This document shows, piece after piece, positions 44,351-55,682 of a stretch of 64,000 nt of DNA (positions within the stretch are counted from its first letter, which is position 1; each line of letters begins with the position of its first letter). Source of the stretch: Chalara sp. BL73 (taxonomy: Eukaryota; Ascomycota; Leotiomycetes; Helotiales). The stretch covers positions 91,486-155,485 of the forward strand of contig CAKJVC010000256.1 of NCBI GenBank assembly GCA_918026815.1, read 5' to 3'. The position numbers and the translations under genes are program-made. The notes under the pieces were generated by a model that made no database searches, had not been told where the DNA came from, and saw only the letters and a list, made by a program, of their open reading frames with translations.

Positions 44351-46251
44351 ATGGGGTTATTCAATAAGAACCGCGATGCGGACCACAGCAATGCTACTAC
44401 CGCCGTGCCTACTCCCACTCACTCGATGGAGAATACACGAGTCCCCGGTGAGCATGTCGAGCGTAATGAGAAAAATGGACACGTAACCGGTAATCTGCCA
44501 AAAATTACCATGCGCACCATAACTATGGCTATCTTGGTGGCCATGGGTGGGTTCATCTTTGGTTACGATACTGGACAAATCTCTGGATTCTTGGAGATGA
44601 AGGTTTTCTTAGAAATGTTTGGCCAGGAGACTGAAGTATCTGAGGATCATCCTTCTGGTTATTATTTCACAAATGTGCGATCTGGTTTGATTGTTGGCCT
44701 AGTAAGTTCATTTCGATGTCAATTGGATCAATTCTAACCGTGTGCAGCTATCAATTGGCACTCTCTGCGGTTGTTTGATTGCGGGACCTCTGGCCAACCG
44801 TTTCGGACGCAAATGGTGCATCCCGCCATGGTGCCTTATTTTCAGCGTTGGTGTTGTGATACAAATGGCTGTTGGAGATGGGCAATGGGTAGGAATCGTC
44901 ATGGGCAGATGGGTAGCTGGTCTGGGTGTTGGAGCTCTCTCAGTTCTCGTTCCTCTTTATATGGCAGAGGCGTCACCCGTGCCAGTTCGTGGATCTGTCA
45001 TTTCGTAAGTTCTTATGTGTTGATGAATCGCCCAGACTCTTAACATGATACAGATGTTACCAACTTTTTATCACTATCGGTATTCTTACTGCGGACTGTA
45101 TCAACTTCGGAACTGAGGGTTTCAATAACACCGGCAGCTACCGCATTCCAATGGCGGTCGGATTCATCTGGGCTATCATTCTCGGAGTTGGGATCATGTT
45201 CCTCCCCGAGTCTCCTCGTCATGACTGGAACCGAGGCCAACAAGCACGTGCCCGCACCACTATGGCCAAATTCTATGGTCTCCCCGAGACACACGCTCTG
45301 ATTGAGAGTGAATGCGACGAAATTGAGAAGATCCGCGAGGCCACCGAGGGTGACCATCCTTGGTACGAGGCAATCACCGGTCCGCGCATGTTCTATCGCG
45401 TTGCCCTCGCCATGGCTCTGCAAATGTTGCAGCAGCTTACTGGTGCTAACTACTTCTTCTACTACGGCACGACCGTCTTTTCTGGTGTCGGTATCGAGAA
45501 CTCCTATGTCACCGCTATGATATTGGGAGGTGTTAATGTTGGCGCGACTTTCTTGGGTGTCTACATGGCCCGTCATTGCCGTCGTCGTGAATCGCTTTAT
45601 CTTGCTGCTCTTTGGCAGTTCATGTGCTTTATGGTCTTCGCCTCTGTCGGCCAATTCGTCTTCAAGGGTGCTGAGGAAGGTTCATCCCTAGCCAAGACTT
45701 CGGGAACAGTTATGATTGTCTTTGCATGTCTCTTCATTGTTGGGTTCGCCACTACTTGGGGGCCACTTGTCTGGGCGAGCATTTCGGAGATGTTCCCATA
45801 CAGATATCGTGCCGTTGCTATGGGCTGCGCTACTTCAGCAAATTGGTTCTGGAACTTCATGCTCGCCTTCTTCACACCTTTTATCACAGGGGATATTCAC
45901 TTCGCGTACGGATACGTATTTGCCGGCTGCAACTTGGCGGCCTTTGTTGTGGTCTACTTCTTCCTCATGGAGTCTAGCGGAAAGACGCTTGAGGAAGTTG
46001 ATGCTATGTACCTTATGCACGTGCCTCCCCGCAAATCAGCAAAATTCGAATGGGATGAGGAGACAAGAAAGAGCATTGGTACGGGTATTGCCACAGATAA
46101 GATGCATCTTCGTAAGAGAGGAGGCGGATTTGAGAAGCAGACGGAGGCGGGCCAAGGAGGTGTGTTCCAAGATGAAGGAGTACCTGCGAGTGCACCCATG
46201 AATCCGCAAGCGAGTGGCGCGAACCCACATGTCAAGAAGGAGGAATTATAG
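44351..46251 (+). CDS. Hexose transporter (MFS sugar porter)
   Basis: Three exons (44351-44701, 44748-45004, 45054-46251) with 46- and 49-nt introns give 601 residues. Twelve membrane segments follow a polar N-terminus. Sugar-porter hallmarks are present: GGFIFGYDTGQISGFL in helix 1, NRFGRK in loop 2-3, PESPR after helix 6, QQLTGANYFFYYG in helix 7 and PYRYRAVAMG in loop 10-11. A long charged tail (about 510-601) ends with KKEEL. By family it imports glucose or other monosaccharides by proton symport at the plasma membrane; the pattern is closest to fungal high-affinity hexose transporters, but the substrate cannot be read from sequence. The gene is intact and unrelated to its relic-rich neighbours. 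Confidence 0.92.
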
Positions 46252-49016
46252 ATAGATTCATCTTTCCATACCTGTTGTACTATAACTTTGGCTGCATAGC
46301 ATCAGTGGCGGCGTTAGGAGGCGGTTAGCATGTCTTGTACACTATTTTATTCGAAACGCAAGCCTGCTTTGAAATAAAGAATAAATTATTTCCATAATCT
46401 GTACGGCTCTTCAGTATCACGTTTAATTATCAATTTTGTGCTTTGCTTATTTTGCTCTTCCATTTGTCCTGCTTCCCATAAACAAGTAACCTAGCTAGCA
46501 TCGGAAGTGTATATCTTCCATTGCTGCTCTTTCCCATGTACGCACATGTTCTCCAATCTATGGCTTTAAGTGGCACAATAAAAGGCTTTTCCGTCGTGCT
46601 CCATTTTTCAAGACCAAACGGTTCTTTGCATTCTCCTTATAACTGATCCTGTTTTAAACCCCTTCCCCCCCCCTCCCCCAAAAGGTATAACCACACTGTG
46701 CACCAACATGATCTGTTACACAGTTTACAAACGAATATTACTTTCCCTAGAAAGTTCAAAGATGCTTCTTTACGCTTGTTGTTTTGCCTTGGGTAAAAAG
46801 ACCACTCATTGCTCCAGTGTACCCATTAGTATTTCTCGAGATATATCGGCCTCTAAAATCAATACTATACACCGCATAATATGAGATTTGAAATTTGTAT
46901 ACGCACCACGGTAAAATTTGCAATCTTATATTATATTATACTATACTGCGTAATACTATGATACCAACCTTACATGATGCTATTCCTAAGTTAGTAATAC
47001 AACAAAGATTTTAGCTTTTTACTGCCTCTTTAACAATAGTAAGTTTCATTTCTACAAGTTTTAACCCTTGTAATAAGCCACAAACTGGCCTTAGCACGGC
47101 CCTTAGCATTATTTTCAACATGATATAAGATTCGATTTCTATACTAATACTAGCGTAGTATCGAAAAGTCGATCTCATGACTCGAGACGCAATATTATTA
47201 AATACCACCATACTAATGGGTACACTACATTGCTCAATGAGATGGTAAGGCCTAGTTTATCCGAGCCCTATCACTAGCATGTAGCTATTCTAATTTTAGG
47301 TATGAAGGCAAACGGGTTCAAGCCATATAACGTGTAGTCTGTATGACAACTAATTTATAGTGGAAATAGCCTAAATATTATTCACCTATAGCTTATTTCA
47401 CCAAACAATAGGTGTTCAATCTTTAACTGAAACTAAAACAGCAGTTTATTTCTTATGATTGCGTGGTAAGAGGGATATAAAGCACGCACTTATTTCTTCA
47501 TGTATGTTACAGGCATAAAGGATCGATTCTAGAATCATGTAAAAGATAACTCATATACTGCACTTTCTGCCAGAATACGACTCCTGAATGGCGGCTATAG
47601 AGGATAAGTGAGAGCGGTGGCAGCTGAAGATATGCAAAGAAAATTGTAGTGGAAGGCATCCAACTCAGACCAGCGCAGCCTATCCTATAGGCTCCCACTT
47701 ACAATATCTGGGTGGTAGTTCTTTCATGTGAAATATAGAAAATATAGATTATTTTGGGTGAAAGGCATCCAATTATACTAAATCCAACGAAATATACCAC
47801 TCTACCACGACCAAGATTGTAACCCAAGAAAATGGGCCATAAAGCAAGAATGCTAACCATTTTCCGCCACACCACATGGAAGCTCTTGCGTTTAGTGTCT
47901 TTCAGCCCCTCATCATCTAAGATTGCTGCACTTCTCACAGACATAATCGCTACAACCATCTCTTTCGCTGTCTGGATTTCTGGGGCATCGTTTCGCTCGG
48001 CTCAAGTTTGAATTTCCATCGGCTCCTGGACGAGCGTGGGCGCGAGAAGGTGGTGGCATCTCCGCACAGCTGGATCCGCAATCAGTAAATTTAGCGTTCA
48101 CACGAATAGCACTTAAATATGGGGGCGATGCTTACAGCCAGATGCCGTAGTTCCCGCATGATTCACATCGTTCAACCTTACACATATTGTCAATGGAAGA
48201 GGTATTGTTACTTTTTGAAATTTTGGGAGAATATTGAAGTTGATATTCGTAGATGGGAAGTAGGAGTAAGAGTGTATGAGGGAAAAGAAGTCAAGCTATT
48301 TTGTAAGTGAAAAAGAGGCCACTGAATAAGAGGTGATGGCTTAATTGTGCGGCTGAATCAAGCCAGTCGGAGACAATTCAGCACCCTAACTGATCCCCAG
48401 AGTCATATCCGCTGAAATGAAAGAGGTCAACAATCCGGCAATAAATAAGCGATAGAGATTACACTTTTGGCAGATATGACCTTACAAGTCACAAACCCAC
48501 AATGCTCCGGTTCCTAGTCACTCTACTGCGATTGCACTTATGCTGAAACCCTTTTCTGGCGGTCTCTTACCCCTCTTCGATAGGGATCCTTAAATATTGC
48601 GATGACACATGCTTCTCTTAAGGCATATTTTCATGGCACACGTCTTGCTCACATTCGTCTAAGCAGCATTATTTCAGTCACTGGAATTGGGGCGTGTTGC
48701 CCGAATGGACTTCCATTGAATATATAGTGTATGACCTGTAATACTCCCCTGATTTTGGTATGACTCATTGGAATCACCGAGCTCCTGATGTGTCTAGGAA
48801 ATGCAATTTGCGCATCTTGCAACAAGAATAAGAGTCTGATGTGAGTGTAGTTGATAGTTGATACTAAATAAGTCTTGGCATCAACGTTATACCGGATCGG
48901 CAAAATGTTTTGCCGATCAGTCTCGATGTCATCGGAGCCCAAAAAAAAGTTGACTAAGTTAAATTCAATTCCTCACAGCAACGCCCTGGAGAATAGATTC
49001 AAGGCGTATTATTGCT
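46252..49016. other. Intergenic region with an AT-rich island
   Basis: 46.85-47.45 kb is AT-rich and resembles a mutated repeat island. A minus-strand ORF at 47699-47959 has a hydrophobic middle (SILALWPIFLGYNLGRG) but stops closely upstream, so I do not call it a gene. Confidence 0.4.
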
Positions 49017-50474
49017 ATGTTGTCTGCTAGACTTCGCGCTCCTGCGCGACCTATAAGCCAATGCCTTCGACAGCGCTTCACAACGCTAAACTCTCGAACC
49101 TCGGGAGCCAGCCGGCTGTGCGAGCAAAGGCTTCAATCCACATATACACAGCCTTCGCTTCGGCCACGTCTAAATGTCGTGGCGAGAAGCTCCAAATTGG
49201 GTCATGGGCAGCGCAGGCATGAATCTTTCAATTCAAGAGCCGGCAGGTACAAAGATGGTGTTAAAGGCGCGTTCAGAGAATATCCGCTCCTGATGAAGGT
49301 CTGGGTGGTTATGTACGTGACTCTCCACAGAATATTCGATACGAGCTAACATATTTAAGGATGATTTACCTAATATACAAAATTATCCAAATCACATCTT
49401 GGTACCAGAACTACATCATTGGCGCATTTGCCAAGTTCCCTGAACCAGTTGCGAAGGAACTGCGAAAAGCCCTCTACTATACGAATGTCGATATACAACC
49501 TGGTAATGCACTAAAATACTGGCAGAAGGCTATCAAAGTGACAGAGGAATTGGGCATGGATCGCTTTTCTGACGAAGTTATGGGCATCAAAATAGAATTC
49601 TCTCACTCCATGGAGAAACTCCAGCAATATCGGGCAGCAATCCAGATTTTGGAATACGTAAAGATGGACAACCTGAAATGGATGGATCTGCTTGGAGATC
49701 AGCCGGGCAAGGAAGCAGATAGGAGTAGGATACTGGCTAAAACGGTGGCAGTGAGCAACAAGCTAGGAGAACTTTACTCAAGTCCCCATGTTTTGGAGAA
49801 AGAGAACGCAGAGGAACATTTGGTATGGGCTGTGGAAACTGCGCTGAAGGAGACACAGAGAAGAGAAAAAGAAGGAGTCAAGCCAGACGAAATAAAGTGG
49901 ATGACATCAGAGGAGATTGGGGGTGCCCTTGAAAGTGAGTTGGAATGCATCTTTGACTATCCAACATCTCTGACGCCTACTGTAGTGCTGGCACATCACT
50001 ATGAGCAAAGAGATGCGCATTATCTAGCAGCGCCTTTGTTCCTCCAAGCGCTGAGTCATTCCCCAGCCACAAGCTGCCATACTGCAGTTTTGAGTAAGCA
50101 TACGTCCACTCATTTACCTTTCGTAGCTAATCGTATTAGTGAACAATCTCTCCATCTCATTGGCTCAACAAGTGCCTCCGCCAACACCTGGTCAACCACC
50201 AATCTCCCGCGCCGCCCTGGTCGGCAATGCCAGAAGCTGGGCTGAGAAGGCAATAGATGTTTGTGCTAACATTAAGCCACCAGAAAGAAACGAGGAGTGT
50301 GATACTGGCTGCGCTGTTGCAACTCATAATTTAGGAGAATTTGCCGAGATGGATGGGAATATTCGAGAAGCGCGAGCTCGATATGAAGAAGCCAGGAGCA
50401 TCGCGAAAGCGATTGGATTCAAGGATGGAGTTGCCAACTCCGACGCAGGGCTAAAAAGGATCGAAAACAAATAA
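49017..50474 (+). CDS. Mitochondrial TPR-repeat protein, Mgr3-like i-AAA protease adaptor
   Basis: Three exons (49017-49312, 49360-50093, 50140-50474) with 47- and 46-nt introns give 454 residues. The first 80 residues are rich in Arg, Ser and Ala with almost no acidic residues, a mitochondrial presequence. A membrane segment at about 93-113 is split by the first intron. The soluble part begins LRKALYYTNVDIQPGNALKY, then GMDRFSDEVMGIKIEFSHSM, a block I associate with fungal Mgr3-type proteins, and shows TPR-like helix pairs through to the last repeat (THNLGEFAEMDGNIREARAR). In yeast, Mgr3 sits in the inner membrane and feeds substrates to the Yme1 protease. The assignment is from family pattern. 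Confidence 0.75.
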
Positions 50475-50662
50475 TATATCGTACATCATTGCGACTGCAG
50501 CTTCCATTGTAACACCGCGATTGCCTCCTGGCATAAGCAAAGCAAGAGTCACCAGACTTCCTTGCTCTTCGCTACTGCTGAAATCAGGACAACACCGAGG
50601 ATTATACGGTTTCTTTAAAACCCAGTAAATCATTTTAAGCTGTTACAGCCTCGCCAATTACG

Positions 50663-51071
50663 ATGGCAAGTCAGCTAAGACTGCCCTTCCTATATATTGA
50701 GCATTGGCTGATAGGCCGTAGATTCAGTCCCGGCTTTTTGCCCTGCATGCCATTATTGTATTTCAGATGCTCAATCTGATTCTGCACGTTGTCCTCATTG
50801 CGGTTGGGATCCCTCGGAATCGAGTTATCGTTGTCCCCTGTGTCCTACTTTCTGTAGTTCCCAAAACATATCTCTAAGTACGCAGCGACTGGCATCACAG
50901 AACGAATCTTCTATTGTCCAATTGCAGAACATGAATGCAGTCGCTACCGAGGGGCAGACGAACGACGAGAAGGCCTTAGCAGCTGATGCAAAGAGATATG
51001 AGGAGTTTTGGAATTCGAGACACGTTAAGCCTGATCCTGAAAAACGAAGATTTCCCAAATCAAGACGTTAG
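50663..51071 (+). CDS. Probable small zinc-ribbon protein
   Basis: A coding-like frame at 50767-51071 follows a good acceptor (GTATTTCAG). It carries CPHCGWDPSESSYRCPLC plus a fifth Cys three residues later, a zinc-ribbon-like CX2CX10CX2C. A polar middle follows, then a basic C-terminus (EKRRFPKSRR). The start is less sure: a seven-base first exon, ATGGCAA at 50663, with a GTCAGC donor and a 97-nt intron, gives 103 residues in frame. A different upstream exon is possible. It lies 189 bases after the Mgr3-like gene on the same strand. I do not recognise a named family. Metal binding is inferred from the cysteine spacing. Confidence 0.5.
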
Positions 51072-51392
51072 ACCAAATATATCACTCGCCTTCACACATT
51101 ACTAAGATGGAATTATTCTTCCCAGCAATGACTTTGGGAACCAGGCGTATTGCATCGAGTAGAGGCAGAGATTAAGCTGGAGGGGAAGGCAAAATTGTGA
51201 CTGAGGTAGGCTTATGATATCATTTGAATGCATTATTCTCCTCTCTTATGATCTTCGCATCCCAGAATTGGATACCCAGTGTGATTTTATGATTTATGAT
51301 TCTTTTGTATTGCAGGTCTCCCCTTGGTGCACTTTAACTTTGTTTAATGGCAGCATATTATAAGACCGCATATATAATATGGCAACACTTTC

Positions 51393-52861
51393 TTAAGCAA
51401 TCCAATTCCACCCTTTCCTTCGAGCGTCAGTCCATCTCACGCCAGCAACACATACTGTTGCGCCTAGCAACAAGGCACCATCCCAATACACAACTTTCGC
51501 ATACGCACCCGGCCCATCAGCGATCCTACCAAGCAACTGTCCTCCGACCGGACTTCCGAACATAGTCGCCAAGCCCCTAATAAAGTAGATAAACCCATTT
51601 ACAGCAGCATACTGCCGAATCCCAAACACCTCAGCAATCGTAGCGGGGAACAGAGCATAGTACCCGCCTGCAGCAAAGTTATATATGACTATGAATCCAT
51701 ACCATAAGGAGGACGAGGCTTGGACCACGCTTGTCAGCCAGAATGTGAATATACTCACCATGGCGACTAGTACAGTTAAGACTAATGTATTCTGCCGACC
51801 TAAACGGTCCCCTGCATAGCCTGTTGCGATTCGGCTAACCGCGTTGATCGCACTACTGGCGGCCAGTAACGTTGCTCCTTGTGAGGACGATAGCCCGAGC
51901 GAGACACTGTATGTTGGGATGAAAGAGAGTGGGAGCTGCGCACCGGCGGACTGGAAAATGGCGGCAAGGGCGGAGAATATGAATGTGGACTTGGTGAATA
52001 AGCTACGTGAAACGTGCGTCTGACGCCTTTCTTGCATTTCAGCATCCACTTCCGCATTCAAGGAAGAGCTCCCGGCTTCTGTTGAAGAAGTGGGAAATCT
52101 GCTCCGTGGCACAGTACATGCAACCGGTGTGCCGACCGCGAGCATAAAAAGCGCGCAAATACGCAAGGTCCAACGCCCTCCGACTACGCTCAGTAGTGCT
52201 CGGATAGTTGGTGCAAATGCCAGTCCTCCCGCACCTCCCCCAGCGAGATGGCGCCTAGTGCTGTGGCGCGGTGCGTAGTGAAATACTCTGGCGCAGGGGA
52301 AAGCAGTGGGAAGTAGAGCAGCGAGCTTCCCAGGCCATATAAGAGACCTTGCGTAAGCAGGAGTTGCCAGATGGACGAGCTGAATGAAGCCAGCAGGAAG
52401 CCCATCGACATAAGTACTACGCCGGAGAGGGTGATCATCCGTGGAGTGAGTTGGCGCCGCCATCGTCTTGAACTGGAGGTGCTACTCCATGTCCCGTGTT
52501 CGATACGTGAGAGCACTGGGTTGACGATAATGCTACCGGCCCATGTAAGACCTGCGCCGAGGGTACCCACAAAAGTCAGTAGCGCAGTAGGCGGCGTCTT
52601 TTGTGATGCAGGAGAAGGCACGAGCACATCTTGCTTGGAAGAGAGGTAGTACTCTTGGAACACACCATAGCATTGGTTGTACCCTATTGTCAGGACTATG
52701 GTCAGGAATGCAGATACGAGAACTGAGGCTTGTTTCTTGCGGGAGACTGGAGGCACCTGTAGGGTAGGAGTAGGTGCTGATAATGGAGCTGTGCTCAGGT
52801 CTCGTAAGGGGCCAGTGCCAGGACGTTGGGTAAGGGGAATTGCGCTGGTTTGTGTTGCCAT
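51393..52861 (-). pseudogene. MFS transporter of the monocarboxylate-porter type, frameshifted
   Basis: From the ATG at 52861 the frame runs about 205 codons through the first five or six membrane segments (VLTIGYNQCYGVFQEYYLSS, LTFVGTLGAGLTWAGSII, LLLTQGLLYGLGSSLLYFP). At a G-run near 52236-52242 (minus strand) the homologous reading jumps frame, and from there it continues to the stop at 51393 with the second half (LPLSFIPTYSVSLGL, YAGDRLGRQNTLV). The span of 1469 bases is one short of a multiple of three, which agrees with a single lost base. No intron fits. The family exports or imports small carboxylates and metabolites at the plasma membrane. Next to a FAD oxidase and a regulator, a metabolite-export role is plausible. 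Confidence 0.8.
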
Positions 52862-53296
52862 CGCATTTTATTGCTATCATTGGTTTTATAATTTAAAATG
52901 TAGTAGATTGGCCTCGCGGTTCCAGGTCTGAAGTGTTGATGTGGGTGACCTGAATATCATGGTGACTTCGGCAATGTCAGCCAGTTCGGGAACGGGCTTT
53001 CCCGGAGACTCGGGTAATCGGCATTACTAGTCCGAATAAGGATCTCTGTTGACTACTGAAGATCATCAAGCTTTGTAACAACATAGTTATAATATACTAT
53101 AGGACAGTTAATGTTTATTATGGCCATGGCGCTATCAGGGCGAGAGTGTGTGAAAATATATGGCAAAAATAATGTGCCAGGTGGCGACAGATAGTGATGT
53201 AGGATCCTGAAGCTTATAGGGAACATATTCTGTCAAGATAGAAGTTGTAATTATAATTTCCTTGTAGTGAGTCCTAGGCTTTATCTAACCTCAGGC

Positions 53297-54775
53297 TCAT
53301 CCTCTGAATACTTTGCTATCGGCCAGCCAGACCTCATCTAGAGTCCTCGCCTTCAAAATCCGTGCGCGAGAGATAAAATACCGCTCCGGTAGATCAAGCT
53401 CTTTTCTCGGTTTTCCCAGAAGCAATCCAGAAGCAGCTGCACCACAAAGCCAAGCATTCGGCATACCGTGACCAGTGAACCCAGCACAAATCAAGAGGCC
53501 GTCATATGAATCATTGGCAGGCCCTACCCACGGATACTCATCTCTGCTAAATCCCATTATACCACTCCACTCATATGTGGCTTTGAGTTCCTTCTCATTA
53601 TTCTGTATATCTAGGACAATGTTAAGTTCACGGCGTAGGTAGGAAGCAGCAGGTTCATCGATGGATGAATCGTCCGAGATTCCCACTCCGGCGCCAGCTG
53701 CATATGAGCGGGCTCCGCCGAACATGAGCTCGCCGCCTTCATCTTCTGACCGGCCGCCTATCTGAGAAGATACTGCAAATGGCCGCTGGACCAGATAATC
53801 ATCCTGCTGAATAGATTGTGAACCATGGCCAATGAAAGCGTATGAACGATCTAGAGGCTGATAAATACTCGAAGTAGGTCGAATGGCTGTTGGTGGCACC
53901 AGTGAGCTCATTTCTCCTCTCACAGGGACAATCAGATCCTCAAACTGGGACACAAGTGCTGATGTATACCCGTTAGTGCAGAGAAGCACCTTTGGGGCCG
54001 ATATCATTCCACGAGCAGTATGCACAATCCACCCACCTTCAACTTTTTGCAGATTAGTCGCCGGAGTATTGGTTTGGAGATTAAGCAAATTCGACTGAAC
54101 CAAATCTTCCAGAACTCGAGCAACCAACTTGTATGGCCACAGGCTTGCAGCCTTTGCTTGGAGAATGGCTCCTGCAGCGTTAGGGATACGAAGATCGGCT
54201 AATGAAGGGCTATTTGAGTTCTTTTTTACAACTGTGACGAGTCTTGCGAGATCAGGAGACTGCTCCTGCAGCATTTCCACATCAGACACAGCCATCTCAA
54301 ACATAGATTTCGACATGTATGCGTGGCAGCCAACCAGAGATTTCCATTCACAGGAAATGTTCTTTGTCTCCACAAGAGATTTCATAGCTTTATAATTTCG
54401 GAGTTCGAAGGCCACAACTTCAGGTGAAGAGCCGTAGAGCCTTGGCTGACAATGCCCTCCATTCTGTCTGAATATTAATTTTGCATTGCGCCAAGATACT
54501 GTGAGTGTTGATCGACCTACTCTTCCAGTAGCACCCCAGCATGCTTCTCTGGCCTCAAGCATCACTACTTTCAGGGTCTCATGTGAGTGAAGATGATATG
54601 CAGCGGAAGCACCAGCTATACCGCTGCCAATGATGATAATATCTGCTGTACTGGGCAGAGATGGGGTGGTCCTGTGGTTGAGAAGGAATTCCGAAGGTTC
54701 GGAATGCCAGAATGATTTTGTGGGGTTTACTGATGGAAGACCCGATTGGCCAGATAATTGAGTTTCAGCAACCAT
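53297..54775 (-). CDS. FAD-dependent oxidoreductase, DAO family
   Basis: The frame is open throughout, but a 57-nt in-frame intron (54464-54520, GTAGGT...ACAG) is very likely. Removing it brings ATGR next to NGGHCQPRL, the conserved DAO-family core, and gives 473 residues. The N-terminal dinucleotide-binding motif IIGSGIAGASAAYHL (about 47-61) binds FAD. YEWSGIMGFSRDEYPWVG and GFTGHGMPNAWLCGAAASG near the C-terminus complete the fold. Such enzymes oxidise amino acids or amines (sarcosine, D-amino acids, glycine betaine precursors) with O2. The substrate here is unknown, and no peroxisomal or secretion signal is evident. It is the only gene in the 51-64 kb block without a frameshift. Confidence 0.85.
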   Translation of the reverse strand: MVAETQLSGQSGLPSVNPTKSFWHSEPSEFLLNHRTTPSLPSTADIIIIGSGIAGASAAYHLHSHETLKVVMLEAREACWGATGRVGRSTLTVSWRNAKLIFRQNGGHCQPRLYGSSPEVVAFELRNYKAMKSLVETKNISCEWKSLVGCHAYMSKSMFEMAVSDVEMLQEQSPDLARLVTVVKKNSNSPSLADLRIPNAAGAILQAKAASLWPYKLVARVLEDLVQSNLLNLQTNTPATNLQKVEGGWIVHTARGMISAPKVLLCTNGYTSALVSQFEDLIVPVRGEMSSLVPPTAIRPTSSIYQPLDRSYAFIGHGSQSIQQDDYLVQRPFAVSSQIGGRSEDEGGELMFGGARSYAAGAGVGISDDSSIDEPAASYLRRELNIVLDIQNNEKELKATYEWSGIMGFSRDEYPWVGPANDSYDGLLICAGFTGHGMPNAWLCGAAASGLLLGKPRKELDLPERYFISRARILKARTLDEVWLADSKVFRG

Positions 54776-55682
54776 TTCTCAATATTAAAGTGTTATTATT
54801 TGCGAAGTATTTAGGTGGCAATGAGTATCGCTCAAAGGTGGTTGGTCCATGACCACGTGAGCCTCCAATAGTTAAAAAGTGGGCCTCCAGAGTCCAAGCA
54901 TTTATAGTCATCCTTTTACGAAATTAACTGACGTTAACCTTGACGTAGAGCACAGCTCCATCTATTGGCATTTAATTGGCGTTTTTGGGAGGGTCCAGAA
55001 GAAGAAGAAATAGAAGAAGCAAAAGGCATTCATAGTATGATAATATAGTACATGCAAAGACGGTCAACCGCGAAGAGGAAATACTAGCATAGACCATGAT
55101 GAACGTAATGTAATGATAGAATACCTGTCTATAAACTATCTGGGGCTTATTGATCGCTAGCTATGCTTCGCTTTGTGGAGTCACCATGCTTGCACTTGAG
55201 CAATGAGCAGAGAAATATAAGTTCATTATATGGCTACGAGTGCCAGCTTTTCGCTTCGTAATTATTAACTCAACAATTTATCTTTTCTTTCTTTTCTTTC
55301 TTTATTAATTTGTATTACATGTCAATTATCATACTTTGAAAGTTTATCTTAAATCCTAAAACTTTCAAAACAGTACTTTTAAACATATTTGGCATATTAT
55401 TTATGATGTAAATTAATATAGTATGAATGTTTTCAATGATCATAATCTGCACAAGTACGTAGTTCTTACCCATATTGAAATCAGGCGCAACTAGGGGTCT
55501 GCATCTTTCTTTGGCTTACACGTAGATAAAACAGCTCATGGAATGTTTTCTGCTGGCTAGAGAAGACACTTATGAACCCAGAACGAAACACCCTCTCATA
55601 GCACAAGGAATTTAATGTGGCTATTGTAGTTAGCTATCCCGATGCCTCCGTTCGGTGGAGTTGCTGGTGAGGTAGATTCTTC
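54776..55682. other. Intergenic region between oxidase and regulator
   Basis: Promoter space for the oxidase, plus AT-rich sequence with a CTTT/TTTC-rich tract at about 55282-55305. No gene seen. Confidence 0.45.

Noticed and set aside
45040..45654. 204-codon minus-strand ORF
   Set aside because: Antisense shadow of the hexose transporter.
47699..47959. Minus-strand hydrophobic ORF as a membrane protein gene
   Set aside because: Stops close upstream, no start exon and no recognisable family.
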